From the NCBI GenBank assembly GCA_037447655.1, contig JBBHKE010003077.1:82696-146695 (forward strand): a stretch of DNA of 64,000 nt, given 5' to 3'. Origin of the DNA: Zygnema cylindricum. Its lineage: Eukaryota; Streptophyta; Zygnematophyceae; Zygnematales; Zygnemataceae. The position numbers were made by a program, and so were the translations under genes. Below are positions 21,538 to 32,455 of the stretch, piece by piece; within the stretch, counting starts at the first letter, position 1; every line of letters starts with the position of its first letter. The notes beneath the pieces were generated by a model. It did no database searches. It saw nothing but the letters and a program-made list of their open reading frames with translations, and was not told the DNA's origin.

Positions 21538-24500
21538 CATCTAGGGTACCCATCTTTAATCGAACTGGCTTTATATATTGGGAAAGTATGATGATAAGAG
21601 CTCTATGCGAGAAAAGGTTTTGGGGGATAGTGAGTGGACGAGTGGAGCGTCCATCAAGTCTTGGAGTCTCTCCAAGGTTTGGAGGAAGCAGATTCAGAAT
21701 GAAAACATATCCATCTTCAACGGAGGTGACAAAGGAAGGAGAGGTGGTGGAGAAAGGAGCGGAGAAGGAGACGACCTCACCAATAGCAACTGGTTCAACA
21801 TTCATGTCACCTATTCCAAGGAACAAGGATAATGATACTGATACCAGGGACTTCAACAATATGGCGGCAAAGCACTTCATCCTCCGCCATCTTCCTCAAA
21901 GGCTTGCATGCTCTCATTTACAAGTAGAAAGGGCATCCGATCTGTGAATGGTTCTCATAGAGATGTACCGAAGTGGTACGATTCAGCAACAACAGTTGGC
22001 TGATTAGAAAGTTAAAGAGTATGTATACAAAGGGGGGAAGATGTTGGATTTTTGCAATGAGCTTGCTACACTCTTTATGGAGCTAGAGAGTGCGGGAAAA
22101 GTTTTTAGTTAAAAAGAAAAGGTTAATTGTTTAATAATGAAGTTACCCAATGAGTTCAAGAACATAGTCAACCGTGTACAAGACTTGCCAAACTCAAGGT
22201 GGATATGGAACTCATTGGTAAGGATGATTCTCGTTCGGGAGAATACGATTGAGATCCGAAGGGGAGGAAAGAGTGGGCAAGCCCTGGCAACTGCGACTGA
22301 TTCAAGGAACAAGGAGTCCCGGAAACCAGTCGGAAATTATGGAGGGAGGGAGCAAAAAAATCAGACTGACGAGTTCGAACCAAGGACTCCTAAAGGTTTA
22401 TGTCATTTTTGTAAGAAACCGGGGCACTATATGGCAGAGTGCACTAAGCTAACCGAGCTTCGTTTAAAGGAGGGGCAAGCAGGTGGAACCGCGAGAGGAA
22501 AGAAAAAGGCACTTGTGACACAGGTACATGAAGCGGAATCCGAAGACGAGGACGATGAGCTTTTCTTGGATGAGGAGTTGGAGGCGAAAAACGAGGTCGA
22601 AATTCCACGAAGGCAGAAATGTGTTTACAGTGGATTGAAAGGTGAAGCAGGCTGGATTATACATTCAGGTGCCTCCATGCACATATGTAAGGATAAGCAC
22701 CTGTTCACTAAAATAAGAAAGATTCCCACCGTAGAGATAGAGTACGCGGATGGGAGGATAGTCACTACTACTCTTCTAGGATTGGTAGATCTGAAAGTTT
22801 CAGTAGAAGGAAAACATCCATAGTAACATTATCCGATGTATTGTTTATTCCCGAGCTGAACAAAAACCTCATCTTTACGTCTGTATTAGATGATAAGGGT
22901 TTTGATACTAGCACGAGGAAAAAAGTCGTTAATGCTAGTTTTGAGGAAGAAGTTTATTTTACTGCTTAAAAAGGTAGCTTAGGGATGCTTAGGCTGATTT
23001 TAAGTAATGAAACAAAGAAACTTTATTATACTGGTGTTCATGATATAATGATGTGGCATAAGAGGCTTGGGCATGTGAATCTAGATAAGTTAAGAGAGAT
23101 GAAAAAGATGGGAGTGGTGCAAGGGATTCAGTTCATTGAGAGTGATAATATAAGTGATTGTTGTGGATGTGCTCATGGTAAAGCACACAAATTACCCTTT
23201 CCCAAAACAGCCACTTATAAGGGAGAAAAAATTCTAGATTTAGTACACACAGATATTTGGGGACCGGCTAAAGTGCCCTCACCGGGGGGGGAGAGATTTA
23301 TGGTGACTATCACTGATGATTGGTCTCAGTATTCCAGGGTGTATTTTTTGAAAAACAAGTCAGAAGGTCAGGATTGTTTAAGACAATATAAAGAAGGAAG
23401 CGAAAAAACTCCATTAAACTCATATCAAGAGAATAAGGAGTGACAATGGTGGAGAGTATACTTCTAACCGGTTTGAGGATTTTTTGAAGGAAGATGGAGT
23501 CCAACACCAAAAAAACAGTTCCAGAAATCCCGGAACAAAATGGGGTAGCTGAAAGGTTAAATAGAACACTAAGTGATATTGCTATAAGTATGTTGTTCAG
23601 ATAAAAAGATAAGAAAAAGGTTTTGGGCAGAAGCAATGAATTGTGCTAATTACCTCAAAAATAGAGTTCATACTTCACCTATAAAAGATCAAACGCCTTA
23701 TGAGAGATGTACAGACCGGAAACTAGACATATTTCACTTAAAGGTTTTCGGTAGTCGAGTATTCAATTTAGATACAGATCAGTCTAATAAGAAGCTAGAT
23801 CCTAAAGGAAAACGGGGATACCTATTAAGATATGATGAGGATGTTAAAGGATATAGAGTTTATGATCTAAAAATGGAAGATATAATCTTAGTATAACATC
23901 TAGCATTTATGGATGAAGGAAAACCTGTGGATCCCTTAAAGTATACAAAGTCAGTAAAAATCAGATTTGAGTCAGAAAATTCCGATGACTTTGAGCTTCC
24001 CAACTATCCAGGTTTTCGAGAAGATGACAATCTTAAAGATACAAATCAGACCGAAAAGGACTCGGCTGTGGAAACTCCAGTGACAACTCTACCCGAAGCG
24101 GAAGACGTGGTGGAAACCGATTCGGAATCAAGGGACAGGGGAGAAGCCGAGATTGTTCGAAAGAACCCATGAGAACCATCTATTCCGGCCACAGATATTG
24201 AGGGGGGAAGGAGAAGTAGCAAAATATTGCAAGAAAAACAGGTTAATAACAAGGTAACAAAACTATCTCATCAAGAAGAACCTCAAACTTAAGGAGGGGC
24301 GATGACCTGTCAAGAAAAGAACCGGTGGAAGAGAGCCATCAATGAGGAGATGGCCTCAATAATGGTAGCCGATACTTAGGAGCTGGTGGATTGTCCACCT
24401 AACCGAAAACCAATCGGTTGTAAGTGGGTTTTCAAATTAAAACTTAACCCAGATAACACGATTAAGCGCTACAAGGCCCGATTAGTGGCAAAGGGATTTA

Positions 24501-25863
24501 CACAAAAGAAGGGAATTGATTTCAAGGAAACCTTTGCCCTGGTCGTCAGATTTCCCTCCTTCCGCATACTTCTCAGCCTGGCAGCAGCGGAAGAAATGGA
24601 GGTGCACCAGATGTACATAAAGACAGCCATTTTGCATGGAGAATTGGCAGAGGAGTCTTCATGCAACAACCCGAAGGATTTGTGGAGGAAAGAGAGGAGA
24701 GTAAGTTATGCCGGCTGATTAAATCTCTTTATGGTTTGAAACAGGCGCCTCAACAGTGGAATAAGAAGCTAGATGAGTTTCTTACCGATCTGGGATATAT
24801 CCAGATCAGCTCAGATGACTTAATCTATGTTTTTGAAGATGAGGAATGTTTTATATTTATTGCAATTTATGTTGATGATTTGCTTGTTTTAAGTAAATCA
24901 ATGGAAAAAATTAATATACTAAAAACCGATCTAAAGGGGAGATTTGAAATGAAAGATATAGGGGAAGCAAAATATATTTTGGGAATTCAAGTAGAAAGAG
25001 ATCGAAAAAGGAAGATTATAAGATTGAATCAAAAGGAAGCAATAGGGAACATGCTTGAAAAATTTCAGATGGATAAAGTTAATAGTTGTACAACTCCAAT
25101 GGAGTTAAAAAAGGGAAGTGAGGGAAGTGAGGAAGAATGAGTCATAGTCTTAGACGAGGAATTAAGTCCTGAAAAACAGAAGTTCTTGCAGACTATTCCA
25201 TACATGAAAGTAGTGGGAAGTCTAATCTATTTTATGAATTGTACCCGGCCAGATTTAGCTGCAGCTGTAGGAGTGCTGAGTAGAAGTCTAAATGCTCCCA
25301 CTAAGAGGGATTGGGAGGCAGGTAAGAGTGTCCTTAGATATTTGATAGGAACTAGGGATCTATGATTGCATTTGGGTGGGGAGAATAGTGCCATCGCTAC
25401 TAGGAGTGATGCCAGTTATGGTGATGCTCTGATGAGGAGATATACTTCTGGATATGTATTATATGTGGGTGATGGGGCTTGCTGTTGGAGTAGCAAAGAG
25501 CAAAAGGTTATTGCTCAGTCCACCATAGAGGCAGAGTATATGGCCTCTTGCTCTGCTCTAAAAGAATTGATGTGGGTCAAGTCTTTGCTTGGTGAGCTTG
25601 GTCACCTTAAGAGTGGTGTGCATAATTTTTTTTTCGATAATCAAGCAGCAATCGCTATTTCTGCCAATCCTAAACATCATTTTAAAGCGATACACGTGGA
25701 CATTAGAGTAAGTTTTGTTAAAGAGAAAGTAGAAAACAAAATAATCAGTTAAGAGTACAGACCAGATAGCGAGATGGTTGCAAATATGATGACCAAACTT
25801 GTGCCTTCCCCTAAGCTCATTTTTCTGCTGGGAGAAGTGTGGTCTAAAATTAAAAATTGACTA
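21527..25863 (+). pseudogene. Copia-2 Gag-Pol polyprotein, decayed
   Basis: Complete domain order: Gag, CCHC knuckle (CHFCKKPGHYMAEC near 22410), protease with IIHSGASMHIC at about 22655 (catalytic Asp changed to His), integrase zinc domain (MWHKRLGHVN...CCGCAHGK) and core, RT (GCKWVFKLKLNPDN, IAIYVDDLLVL near 24870), and RNase H to about 25850. Many stops break it, among them TGG to TGA (21946), CAA to TAG (22007), CGA to TGA (24171) and TGG to TAG (24377), judged against Copia-1. It is the same family as Copia-1 but older. Confidence 0.92.
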
Positions 25864-25877
25864 GAAAATAAGGGGAG
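25864..25877 (+). other. Copia-2 polypurine tract
   Basis: GAAAATAAGGGGAG lies just before the 3' LTR, and is the same as in elements X and Z. Confidence 0.8.
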
Positions 25878-26953
25878 TGTAGAAATTGATGGTCCTTTTT
25901 AAGTATTTTCTAGGTCTAAATAGAAATACAAAAAGAAGCGGAGGCAGTCTATCTCTAACTTCTCTCTCCAACTCCCACACTTGTCGCAGTCATTGAGAAG
26001 TTGGAGAGGAAACAAGAGCCATGGCTACCTTGGCTATCCAAAGGTTTACGGGAAATAGATTAGTTGATTTATTGAATGGTAGTTTGGTAGTTTATATACT
26101 AAAAGAAATAGTGATGCAACCAGTATTTGATCCTGGAACTTGCCGGACGTCAGGAAACCGGTAGCCGGTAACGTTATCTGTTAGGTCTAAAACTAATGAT
26201 ACATGATATAGGATTTCATATTTATTTATACATTATTACGTAGGATATTTCATTTAACGGAATTGCTTACGGTATACATAGAGTCAGTTATGTAGAAGTA
26301 CGGGTTACGGTACGGATAAGAAACAAGTACCGCGCATTTGTTTCTTTAAACGAAACAAATACCGCGCAAGTATTTATGACGGCTCTGATTGAAATCTGCA
26401 TTCAATCGGACGGCCGCAATGAAAGCGGAGATCGCGGAAAAGAATCTCGGCGGTTTGTGGTCATCGCCACATTGGATGACACGTGGCAAAATTGCGTTGG
26501 ATCGTGTTATCTCCGGGAGTTACGAGACCGAATCCGGATATGACACGTGTCGACTTTTTGGCCATATCGTACAATATCCGTACAGAAATTATATCCGCAG
26601 CTGTACTTTTGTGTACGGAAGTGTAATATAATTGGCTCCGTACGTCAATAGATAGACTCTGTAAGAGAGATATGAATTAGAAAAAATTGGTAGATAGGAC
26701 CCTCTCTCCCATAGAGCTTTTGTACTAAAGGTCAACTTTGACCCTCCATAACTTACTGCTCAGGGGAGCAAATTCAAAGATTCTTTTTGCTATCGACTCA
26801 AAAGAGTCTTGCCTTCACAGATGTGAAGGTGGTCAGAGTTTTTGTTTGCTAGGGTGGCAGTTATTCTTGCTGAAATACAAAGGGGTCAGGGTTATCCTAG
26901 AGGCTTCATGGAAGTTGTCCACTCTGAGGACTTATGGAGGTCTCAGAATTTCA
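25878..26953 (+). repeat. Copia-2 3' LTR
   Basis: 1076 bp, TGTAGAAATTGATGG to AGAATTTCA, followed by TTAAT of the target duplication. It holds an antisense tRNA-like segment and the hairpin series as in the 5' copy. Confidence 0.92.
26113..26200 (-). other. tRNA-like segment antisense within Copia-2 3' LTR
   Basis: Minus strand CCAGGATCAAATACTGG forms a T-arm with loop ATCAAAT and mostly paired stems. It has the same position and direction as in the 5' LTR. Confidence 0.6.
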
Positions 26954-27256
26954 TTAATGTGGGTTAAATCCTTGCTGCAAGAATTAGGGTATATGAAGGA
27001 GCGAGTGTATGAAGTGTTTTGTGATAATCAAGCTTCCATTGCAATTGTAGCTAATCTAAAACATCATTTTAAAGCTAGGCATATGGACATAAGATTGAGT
27101 TTTGTGAGGGAAAAAGTTGGGAATAAGATTGTGAATCTTGTATATAGATCCGATGAGGAAATGGTGGCTGATATGATGACAAAACCAGTGCCCTCTCATA
27201 AATTGAAATATTGTAGAGAAAAATGTGGACTAAAACTAAAGGTAAAATTAGACTAG
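26954..27256 (+). pseudogene. Copia-X RNase H end
   Basis: Open frame MWVKSLLQELGYMKERVYEVFCDNQASIAIVANLKHHFKARHMDIRLSFVREKV...VADMMTKPVPSHKLKYCREKCGL: the conserved C-terminus of Copia RNase H including CDNQ and HIDI-type motifs. It follows in frame from the part before Copia-2. The stop is natural and is followed by the polypurine tract (27256-27269). Confidence 0.9.
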
Positions 27257-27269
27257 AAAATAAGGGGAG

Positions 27270-28295
27270 TGTTGAAATTTATAGATTTCTAGAGTATTTT
27301 CTAGGTTTAAATATGTTAGTATAAAAAGAAAAGAAAAAGACGGACAACCTACCTCCACCTCCTTTCTCTAGCCCCCATACTTATTGTAGTCAGTGAAAGA
27401 TAGAGAGGGTGGTTGATCCATGGCTGCCTTAGTTAAACAGGCATTTATTTGTAGTAGGTTACTAAAAATATACCTGACGGACCCGGGATTTGATCCAGGT
27501 ACCTGCTGTTTGTCAACATGGCCGATAGCGGTCAGCTTTATCCTATTAGACTAGGACCAATGCTAAATGCTATAGTATGTGATAAATATATATGTATTTA
27601 GGAGGGAACAAATTCATTTAACTGAAACTCGATACACCATGCATTGATACAGTTTTATAAAGTACAAAGTACAATACTATTTTGAAATGGATACCGCACA
27701 TTTTGTTTCAACAGCGAAAAAAATATCGCGCAAGTATTTATAACGGCTAAGATTGCATTTCGAGTCAAATCCAACGGCGCACATCATCTTAGAAATCTCA
27801 GAATATTCACTTTGGCATTTAGTGACGTGGCATGACCTGGCGCCACATGGAGAGATAACATTCGGTCGCGGGAATTCCGAGGATCGTACGGACGAGTGGA
27901 AAATGGACACGCGTCTGCTTAATGGCCTTGTCGTACAAAAAGTATATCGCAGTAGTAATTTTATGTACTGTACAGTATTCTGATTGGTTCGTAGAGTTAG
28001 TAGATAGGGGTTGTGAGAGGGAGCTATGACTTAGAAAAATCTGGTAGATGGTCTTCTCTCTCTTTGAGAGGTTGAATAAATTTGCATTTTTGGCTGCCTA
28101 TAATTTATCGCCTGGCTGGGCGTTTTCAGAGATACATTTTCCTACGGACTCAAGGGAGTCCACGGTGCACAGGGGTGTAGTCATATTGTCTGCTTGTCTT
28201 CTTGGGTAGCAGTGGTTTCCATTGAAAGTGGGTAAGTTAATAACTATCTAGAGGCTTCCTGTACTCTATAGTCCAATGGAGGACACACAGTTTCA
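27270..28295 (+). repeat. Copia-X 3' LTR; first half of a 1.9-kb repeat unit
   Basis: 1026 bp, TGTTGAAATTTATAG to CAGTTTCA, next to the X polypurine tract. A near-identical copy of exactly the same length is at 30543-31568. Hairpins are CGCC-GGCG (28109-28122) and GGACTC-GAGTCC (28146-28161). Confidence 0.85.
27476..27562 (-). other. tRNA-like segment antisense within Copia-X LTR
   Basis: The minus strand shows TAGTCTAATAGGATAAAG (D-arm/box A like), the hairpin GACCG-CTAT-CGGCC, and a T-arm with loop ATCAAAT. The loop starts with A, as in initiator tRNA, where elongators have T. It is 206-292 bp from the LTR start. Confidence 0.7.
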
Positions 28296-29182
28296 ACTGA
28301 GGGATAGAGAGGGTGACTGAGCCATGGCTGTCCTAGCTTAAGCAAGTAGGGCTAAAGAGTGACTTATGTCACTCTCAACAAAAGGTTGAGTTCGGCAAGA
28401 CTCCAACCTCCGACCGGCAGAGCGCTGCGTAGCCGTTAGCTCTAGCCAGTCTGTCGTAGAAGTCTGTTAGGATATATTAGGTTTGATATATGTTTAAACA
28501 GTGTTATTACCATGAATTCGATTAACGGAATGACGAACGAAGGAACATAAAACCAAGAATTATATAGTGCGAACATTATCTCGCGCGAAAATAAATGAAT
28601 CGGACATTTGTTTTGACGGCGGACATTTAATGTCGGATTTAATCCGACGATGTATATCACTGCCGAGATCGCGGAATGGTCACTTTGGCGTTTATGGACG
28701 GGCATGACGTGGCGCCACGCGGAGGATGACATTTGGTCAAAGGAATTCCGGGGAACATAAGGACAAGTTAAAAGTGGACACGCGTCCACTTAATGGCGTT
28801 GCCGTACATAGGCTGTACAGTAAGTACATCAGCCATAGTACTTTTCTGTACCCTACAATGATCTGATTGGTTCTTACTTCAATAGATAGGGGTTGTGAGA
28901 GGGATTTAGGACTTAGAGAATTTGGTAGATAGGTACCTCTCTCCCTTTGAGAGTTTGTATAAAAATGGCATTTTTGCCGACTCATAACTTATCGGCTAGT
29001 TGGCCGTTTTCAGTGATTCATTTTGCTACGGCCTCAGCGGAGTCCAGGCTGCACAACGGTGTAGTCAAATTTCAGTTTGGTTTCTTGGACATCAGTGGTT
29101 GTGGCTTGAAGTGGGTTAGTTATATACTATCTACAGGCTTCCTGTATTCTGTAGTCCAATGGAGGACACATAAATTGCAGTA
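28296..29182 (+). repeat. Second LTR-like half of the 1.9-kb unit
   Basis: It resembles the preceding LTR from about its base 130 onward (GGATAGAGAGGGTGAC, CCATGGCTG, hairpins, GTAGTCCAATGGAGGACACA) but is strongly diverged and lacks the LTR start. TATAAAAA at 28959-28966 is a likely TATA box about 30 bp before hairpins CGGC-GCCG (28993-29006). It is repeated at 31569-32455. Confidence 0.72.
28381..28450 (-). other. Degenerate tRNA-like segment in second LTR half
   Basis: Minus strand TGGCTAGAGCTAACGG, then GCTCTGCCGGTCGGAGG and GGTTGGAGTCTTGCC, resembling box A and a damaged box B. It has the same order and direction as the other LTR copies. A second copy is at 31653-31722. Confidence 0.4.
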
Positions 29183-30542
29183 CTGCGCCGGCCGTGTGAA
29201 TTGTTTTATTTTTTATGACGGTCGACGTTCGCAAGCGCGACACTTTATTAACCGCCGTTACAATATTTCGCCAGTCAAATTTGTTCGACGGGTTGACCGT
29301 CAAATCTGAGATCAAAGGTACGTAGCCTGCACGAAACTGTACTTCAAATGTACAATTTCTGACAACTACCTGCGCGCAGCAAAAAACGTCTCTGCGATTA
29401 GCAATTCCCAACAAATATCATAAGTTTCGAAATCGCCAAAAAGGCAGCTCCATCGGGGGTTGCAAGAAATTGAACCTCTTCTTATCAATTGAACTGGAAA
29501 TTTAGACGGTGGTTCCATTAGGCTGCGCCAATAAATGTTAAAATGCGTTAACTGATGCCCTTCGTTCCATTGTGAAGGCCATCGTTCCATTATGTCGGGT
29601 CGATAACCGACCTTTTTATTGCGTGGCACATGTTGGTTGGCTCCACTATTCCGATCGTGCGAATCTATATAAAATCTTTGACAACAAATAGGTGATAACG
29701 CAATATCTGTACCACCCGAGGGAAAGTGAATCGTACAACATTGAATAAAATATGTACGAGCGCATGAAAGTGTACGTACAGTGCACATCAAACGATTTCG
29801 GAATTTTAAAAATTTGTACCTCATTTTGATTTTCAAGTTTCAAAATTTTTAAATATTCAATACCCTGAAAAACTGAAAAGTGCAACGAACAACGACGGAA
29901 TTTACATCGTCTCCAACGGCGGCTTCTTTTTGAAAACGGGGTGGAGGACGGATAAAAATACGCGCGTGCAAATGAAGCAACGTTCTTTTTTATTACGTAC
30001 GTACAAATTTTCGTACAGTGTGAAACGTACGAAATTTTGCGAAACCTACTGTGTAGTTTTTCAGGAAAAAATTGAAATTCGTACGAATTGGACAACTATC
30101 GTACGAAAATGCCAGAGTCGTCAGTGGATGGCAACAGGAGCATGAAATAATATCCTCTATCAAATATTTTGTCACGGCTTCCGGTGGCGTTACATCCACC
30201 CTGGCGCAAGGCACAAGTCATATGCGATGTGTAGGCACCCGATTGCGCGTTCATCGTGGATATTTTATCACTTTTCCACGAGGCGCAGTGCCATACGTTC
30301 GGGTTCTCACAATTGACCTCATTCATGTCACTTGTTACAAACCGAAACTTTCGACCCGATTGCGTACATGATTCTACGTTTAACAGTCAAGGTTTACGTC
30401 CATAACATTAAAGAATCGAGTCAGTCATTAAATAACTTTTTTTCTTACAAGTTAAAATAAAATGGTACGGGACTGTACGAAACAGTAAGACATATAGTTA
30501 ACAACCTTATTTTTTCCTTAAATGGAACTTCACCCTTACTGG
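29183..30542. other. Non-coding spacer holding an inverted dispersed repeat
   Basis: 1360 bp between the two 1.9-kb units. I see no convincing gene. Ends near 29503 (GGTGGTTCCATTAGGC) and 30535 (minus strand GGTGAAGTTCCATTTAAGG) form imperfect inverted repeats, so a roughly 1-kb DNA transposon is possible. The part 29810-30110 is the reverse complement of a family also present at 32580-32830 and 33110-33290. Confidence 0.45.
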
Positions 30543-32455
30543 TGTTGAAATTAATAGATTTCTATAGTATTTTCTAGGTTTAAATATGTTAGTATAAAAG
30601 GAAAAGCAAAGGACAGACAACCTGCCTCCACCTCCTCCCTCTAGCCCCCATACTTGTTGTAGTCATTAAAGGATATAGAGGGTGGTTGATCCATGGCCGC
30701 CTTTGTTCAACAGGCAGTTATTTTAAGTAGGATACTAAAAATATACCTGACGGACCCGGGACTTGATCCCGGTACCTGCCGTTCGTCAAGTTGGCCGATA
30801 GCGGTCAACTTTATTATATTAGACTAGGACCAATGCTAAATGCTATAGTATGTGATAAATATATATGTATTTAGGAGGGAACAAATTCATTTAACTGAAA
30901 CTCTATACAGCATGCATAGATACAATTTTATAAAGTACGAAGTACGATACTACTTTGAAATGGATACCGCACATTTTGTTTCAACAGCGAAAAAAATATC
31001 GCGCAAGTATTCATAACGGCTAAGATTGCATTTTGAGTCAAATCCAACGGCGCACATCATCTTAGAAATCTCAGAATATTCACTTTGGCATTTAGTGACG
31101 TGGCATGACCTGGCGCCACATGGAGAGATAACATTCGGTCGCGGGAATTCCGAGGAACGTACGGACGAGTGGAAAATGGACACGCGTCTGCTTAATGGCC
31201 TTGTCGTACAAAAAGTACATCGCAGTAGTAATTTTATGTACTGTAAAGTATTCTGATTGGTTCGTAGAGTTAGTAGATAGGGGTTGTGAGAGAGAGCTAT
31301 GACTTAGAAAAATCTGGTAGATGGTCTTCTCTCTCTTTGAGAGGTTGAATAAATTTGCATTTTTGGCTGCCTATAATTTATCGCCTGGCTGGGCGTTTTC
31401 AGAGATTCATTTTCCTACGGACTCAAGGGAGTCCACGCTGCACAGGGGTGAAGTCATATTGTCTGCTTGTCTTCTTGGGTAGCAGTGGTTTCCATTGAAA
31501 GTGGGTAAGTTAATAACTATCTAGAGGCTTCCTGTACTCTATAGTCCAATGGAGGACACACAGTTTCAACTGAGGGATAGAGAGGGTGACTGAGCCATGG
31601 CTGTCCTAGCTTAAGCAAGTAGGGCTAAAGAGTGACTTATGTCACTCTCAACAAAAGGTTGAGTTCGGCAAGACTCCAACCTCCGACCGGCAGAGCGCTG
31701 CGTAGCCGTTAGCTCTAGCCAGTCTGTCGTAGAATTCTGTTAGGATATATTAGGTTTGATATATGTTTAAACAGTGTTATTACCATGAATTCGATTAACG
31801 GAATGACGAACGAAGGAACATAAAACCAAGTATTATATAGTGCGAACATTATCTCGCGCGAAAATAAATGAATCGGACATTTGTTTTGACGGCGGACATT
31901 TAATGTCGGATTTAATCCGACGATGTATATCACTGCCGAGATCGCGGAATGGTCACTTTGGCGTTTATGGACGGGCATGACGTGGCGCCACGCGGAGGAT
32001 GACATTTGGTCAAAGGAATTCCGGGGAACATAAGGACAAGTTAAAAGTGGACACGCGTCCACTTAATGGCGTTGCCGTACATAGGCTGTACAGTAAGTAC
32101 ATCAGCCATAGTACTTTTCTGTACCCTACAATGATCTGATTGGTTCTTACTTCAATAGATAGGGGTTGTGAGAGGGATTTAGGACTTAGAGAATTTGGTA
32201 GATAGGTACCTCTCTCCCTTTGAGAGTTTGTATAAAAATGGCATTTTTGCCGACTCATAACTTATCGGCTAGTTGGCCGTTTTCAGTGATTCATTTTGCT
32301 ACGGCCTCAGCGGAGTCCAGGCTGCACAAGGGTGTAGTCAAATTTCAGTTTGGTTTCTTGGACATCAGTGGTTGTGGCTTGAAGTGGGTTAGTTATATAC
32401 TATCTACAGGCTTCCTGTATTCTGTAGTCCAATGGAGGACACATAAATTGCAGTA
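30543..32455 (+). repeat. Second 1.9-kb unit (LTR plus LTR-like half)
   Basis: 1913 bp, the same length as 27270-29182 and differing at only a few bases. It contains an LTR (30543-31568) and the second half (31569-32455). The two units behave like LTRs of a non-autonomous element or like a recent segmental duplication. No clear primer site or polypurine tract borders the spacer. Confidence 0.85.
30749..30832 (-). other. tRNA-like segment antisense within second unit
   Basis: Minus strand CCGGG-ATCAAGT-CCCGG is a perfect 5-bp T-stem with a 7-base loop. It is preceded by CTAGTCTAATATAATAAAG and a GACCG-CTAT-CGGCC hairpin. This is the best paired T-arm of the set. Confidence 0.7.

Noticed and set aside
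27677-27983. Open frames in the 1.9-kb LTR units (repeated at 30950-31256)
   Set aside because: They occur twice only because the LTR is duplicated and have no domain similarity.
29366-29836. 156-codon minus-strand open frame
   Set aside because: No domain, odd composition, and it lies in a non-coding repeat also present in inverted form elsewhere without the frame.
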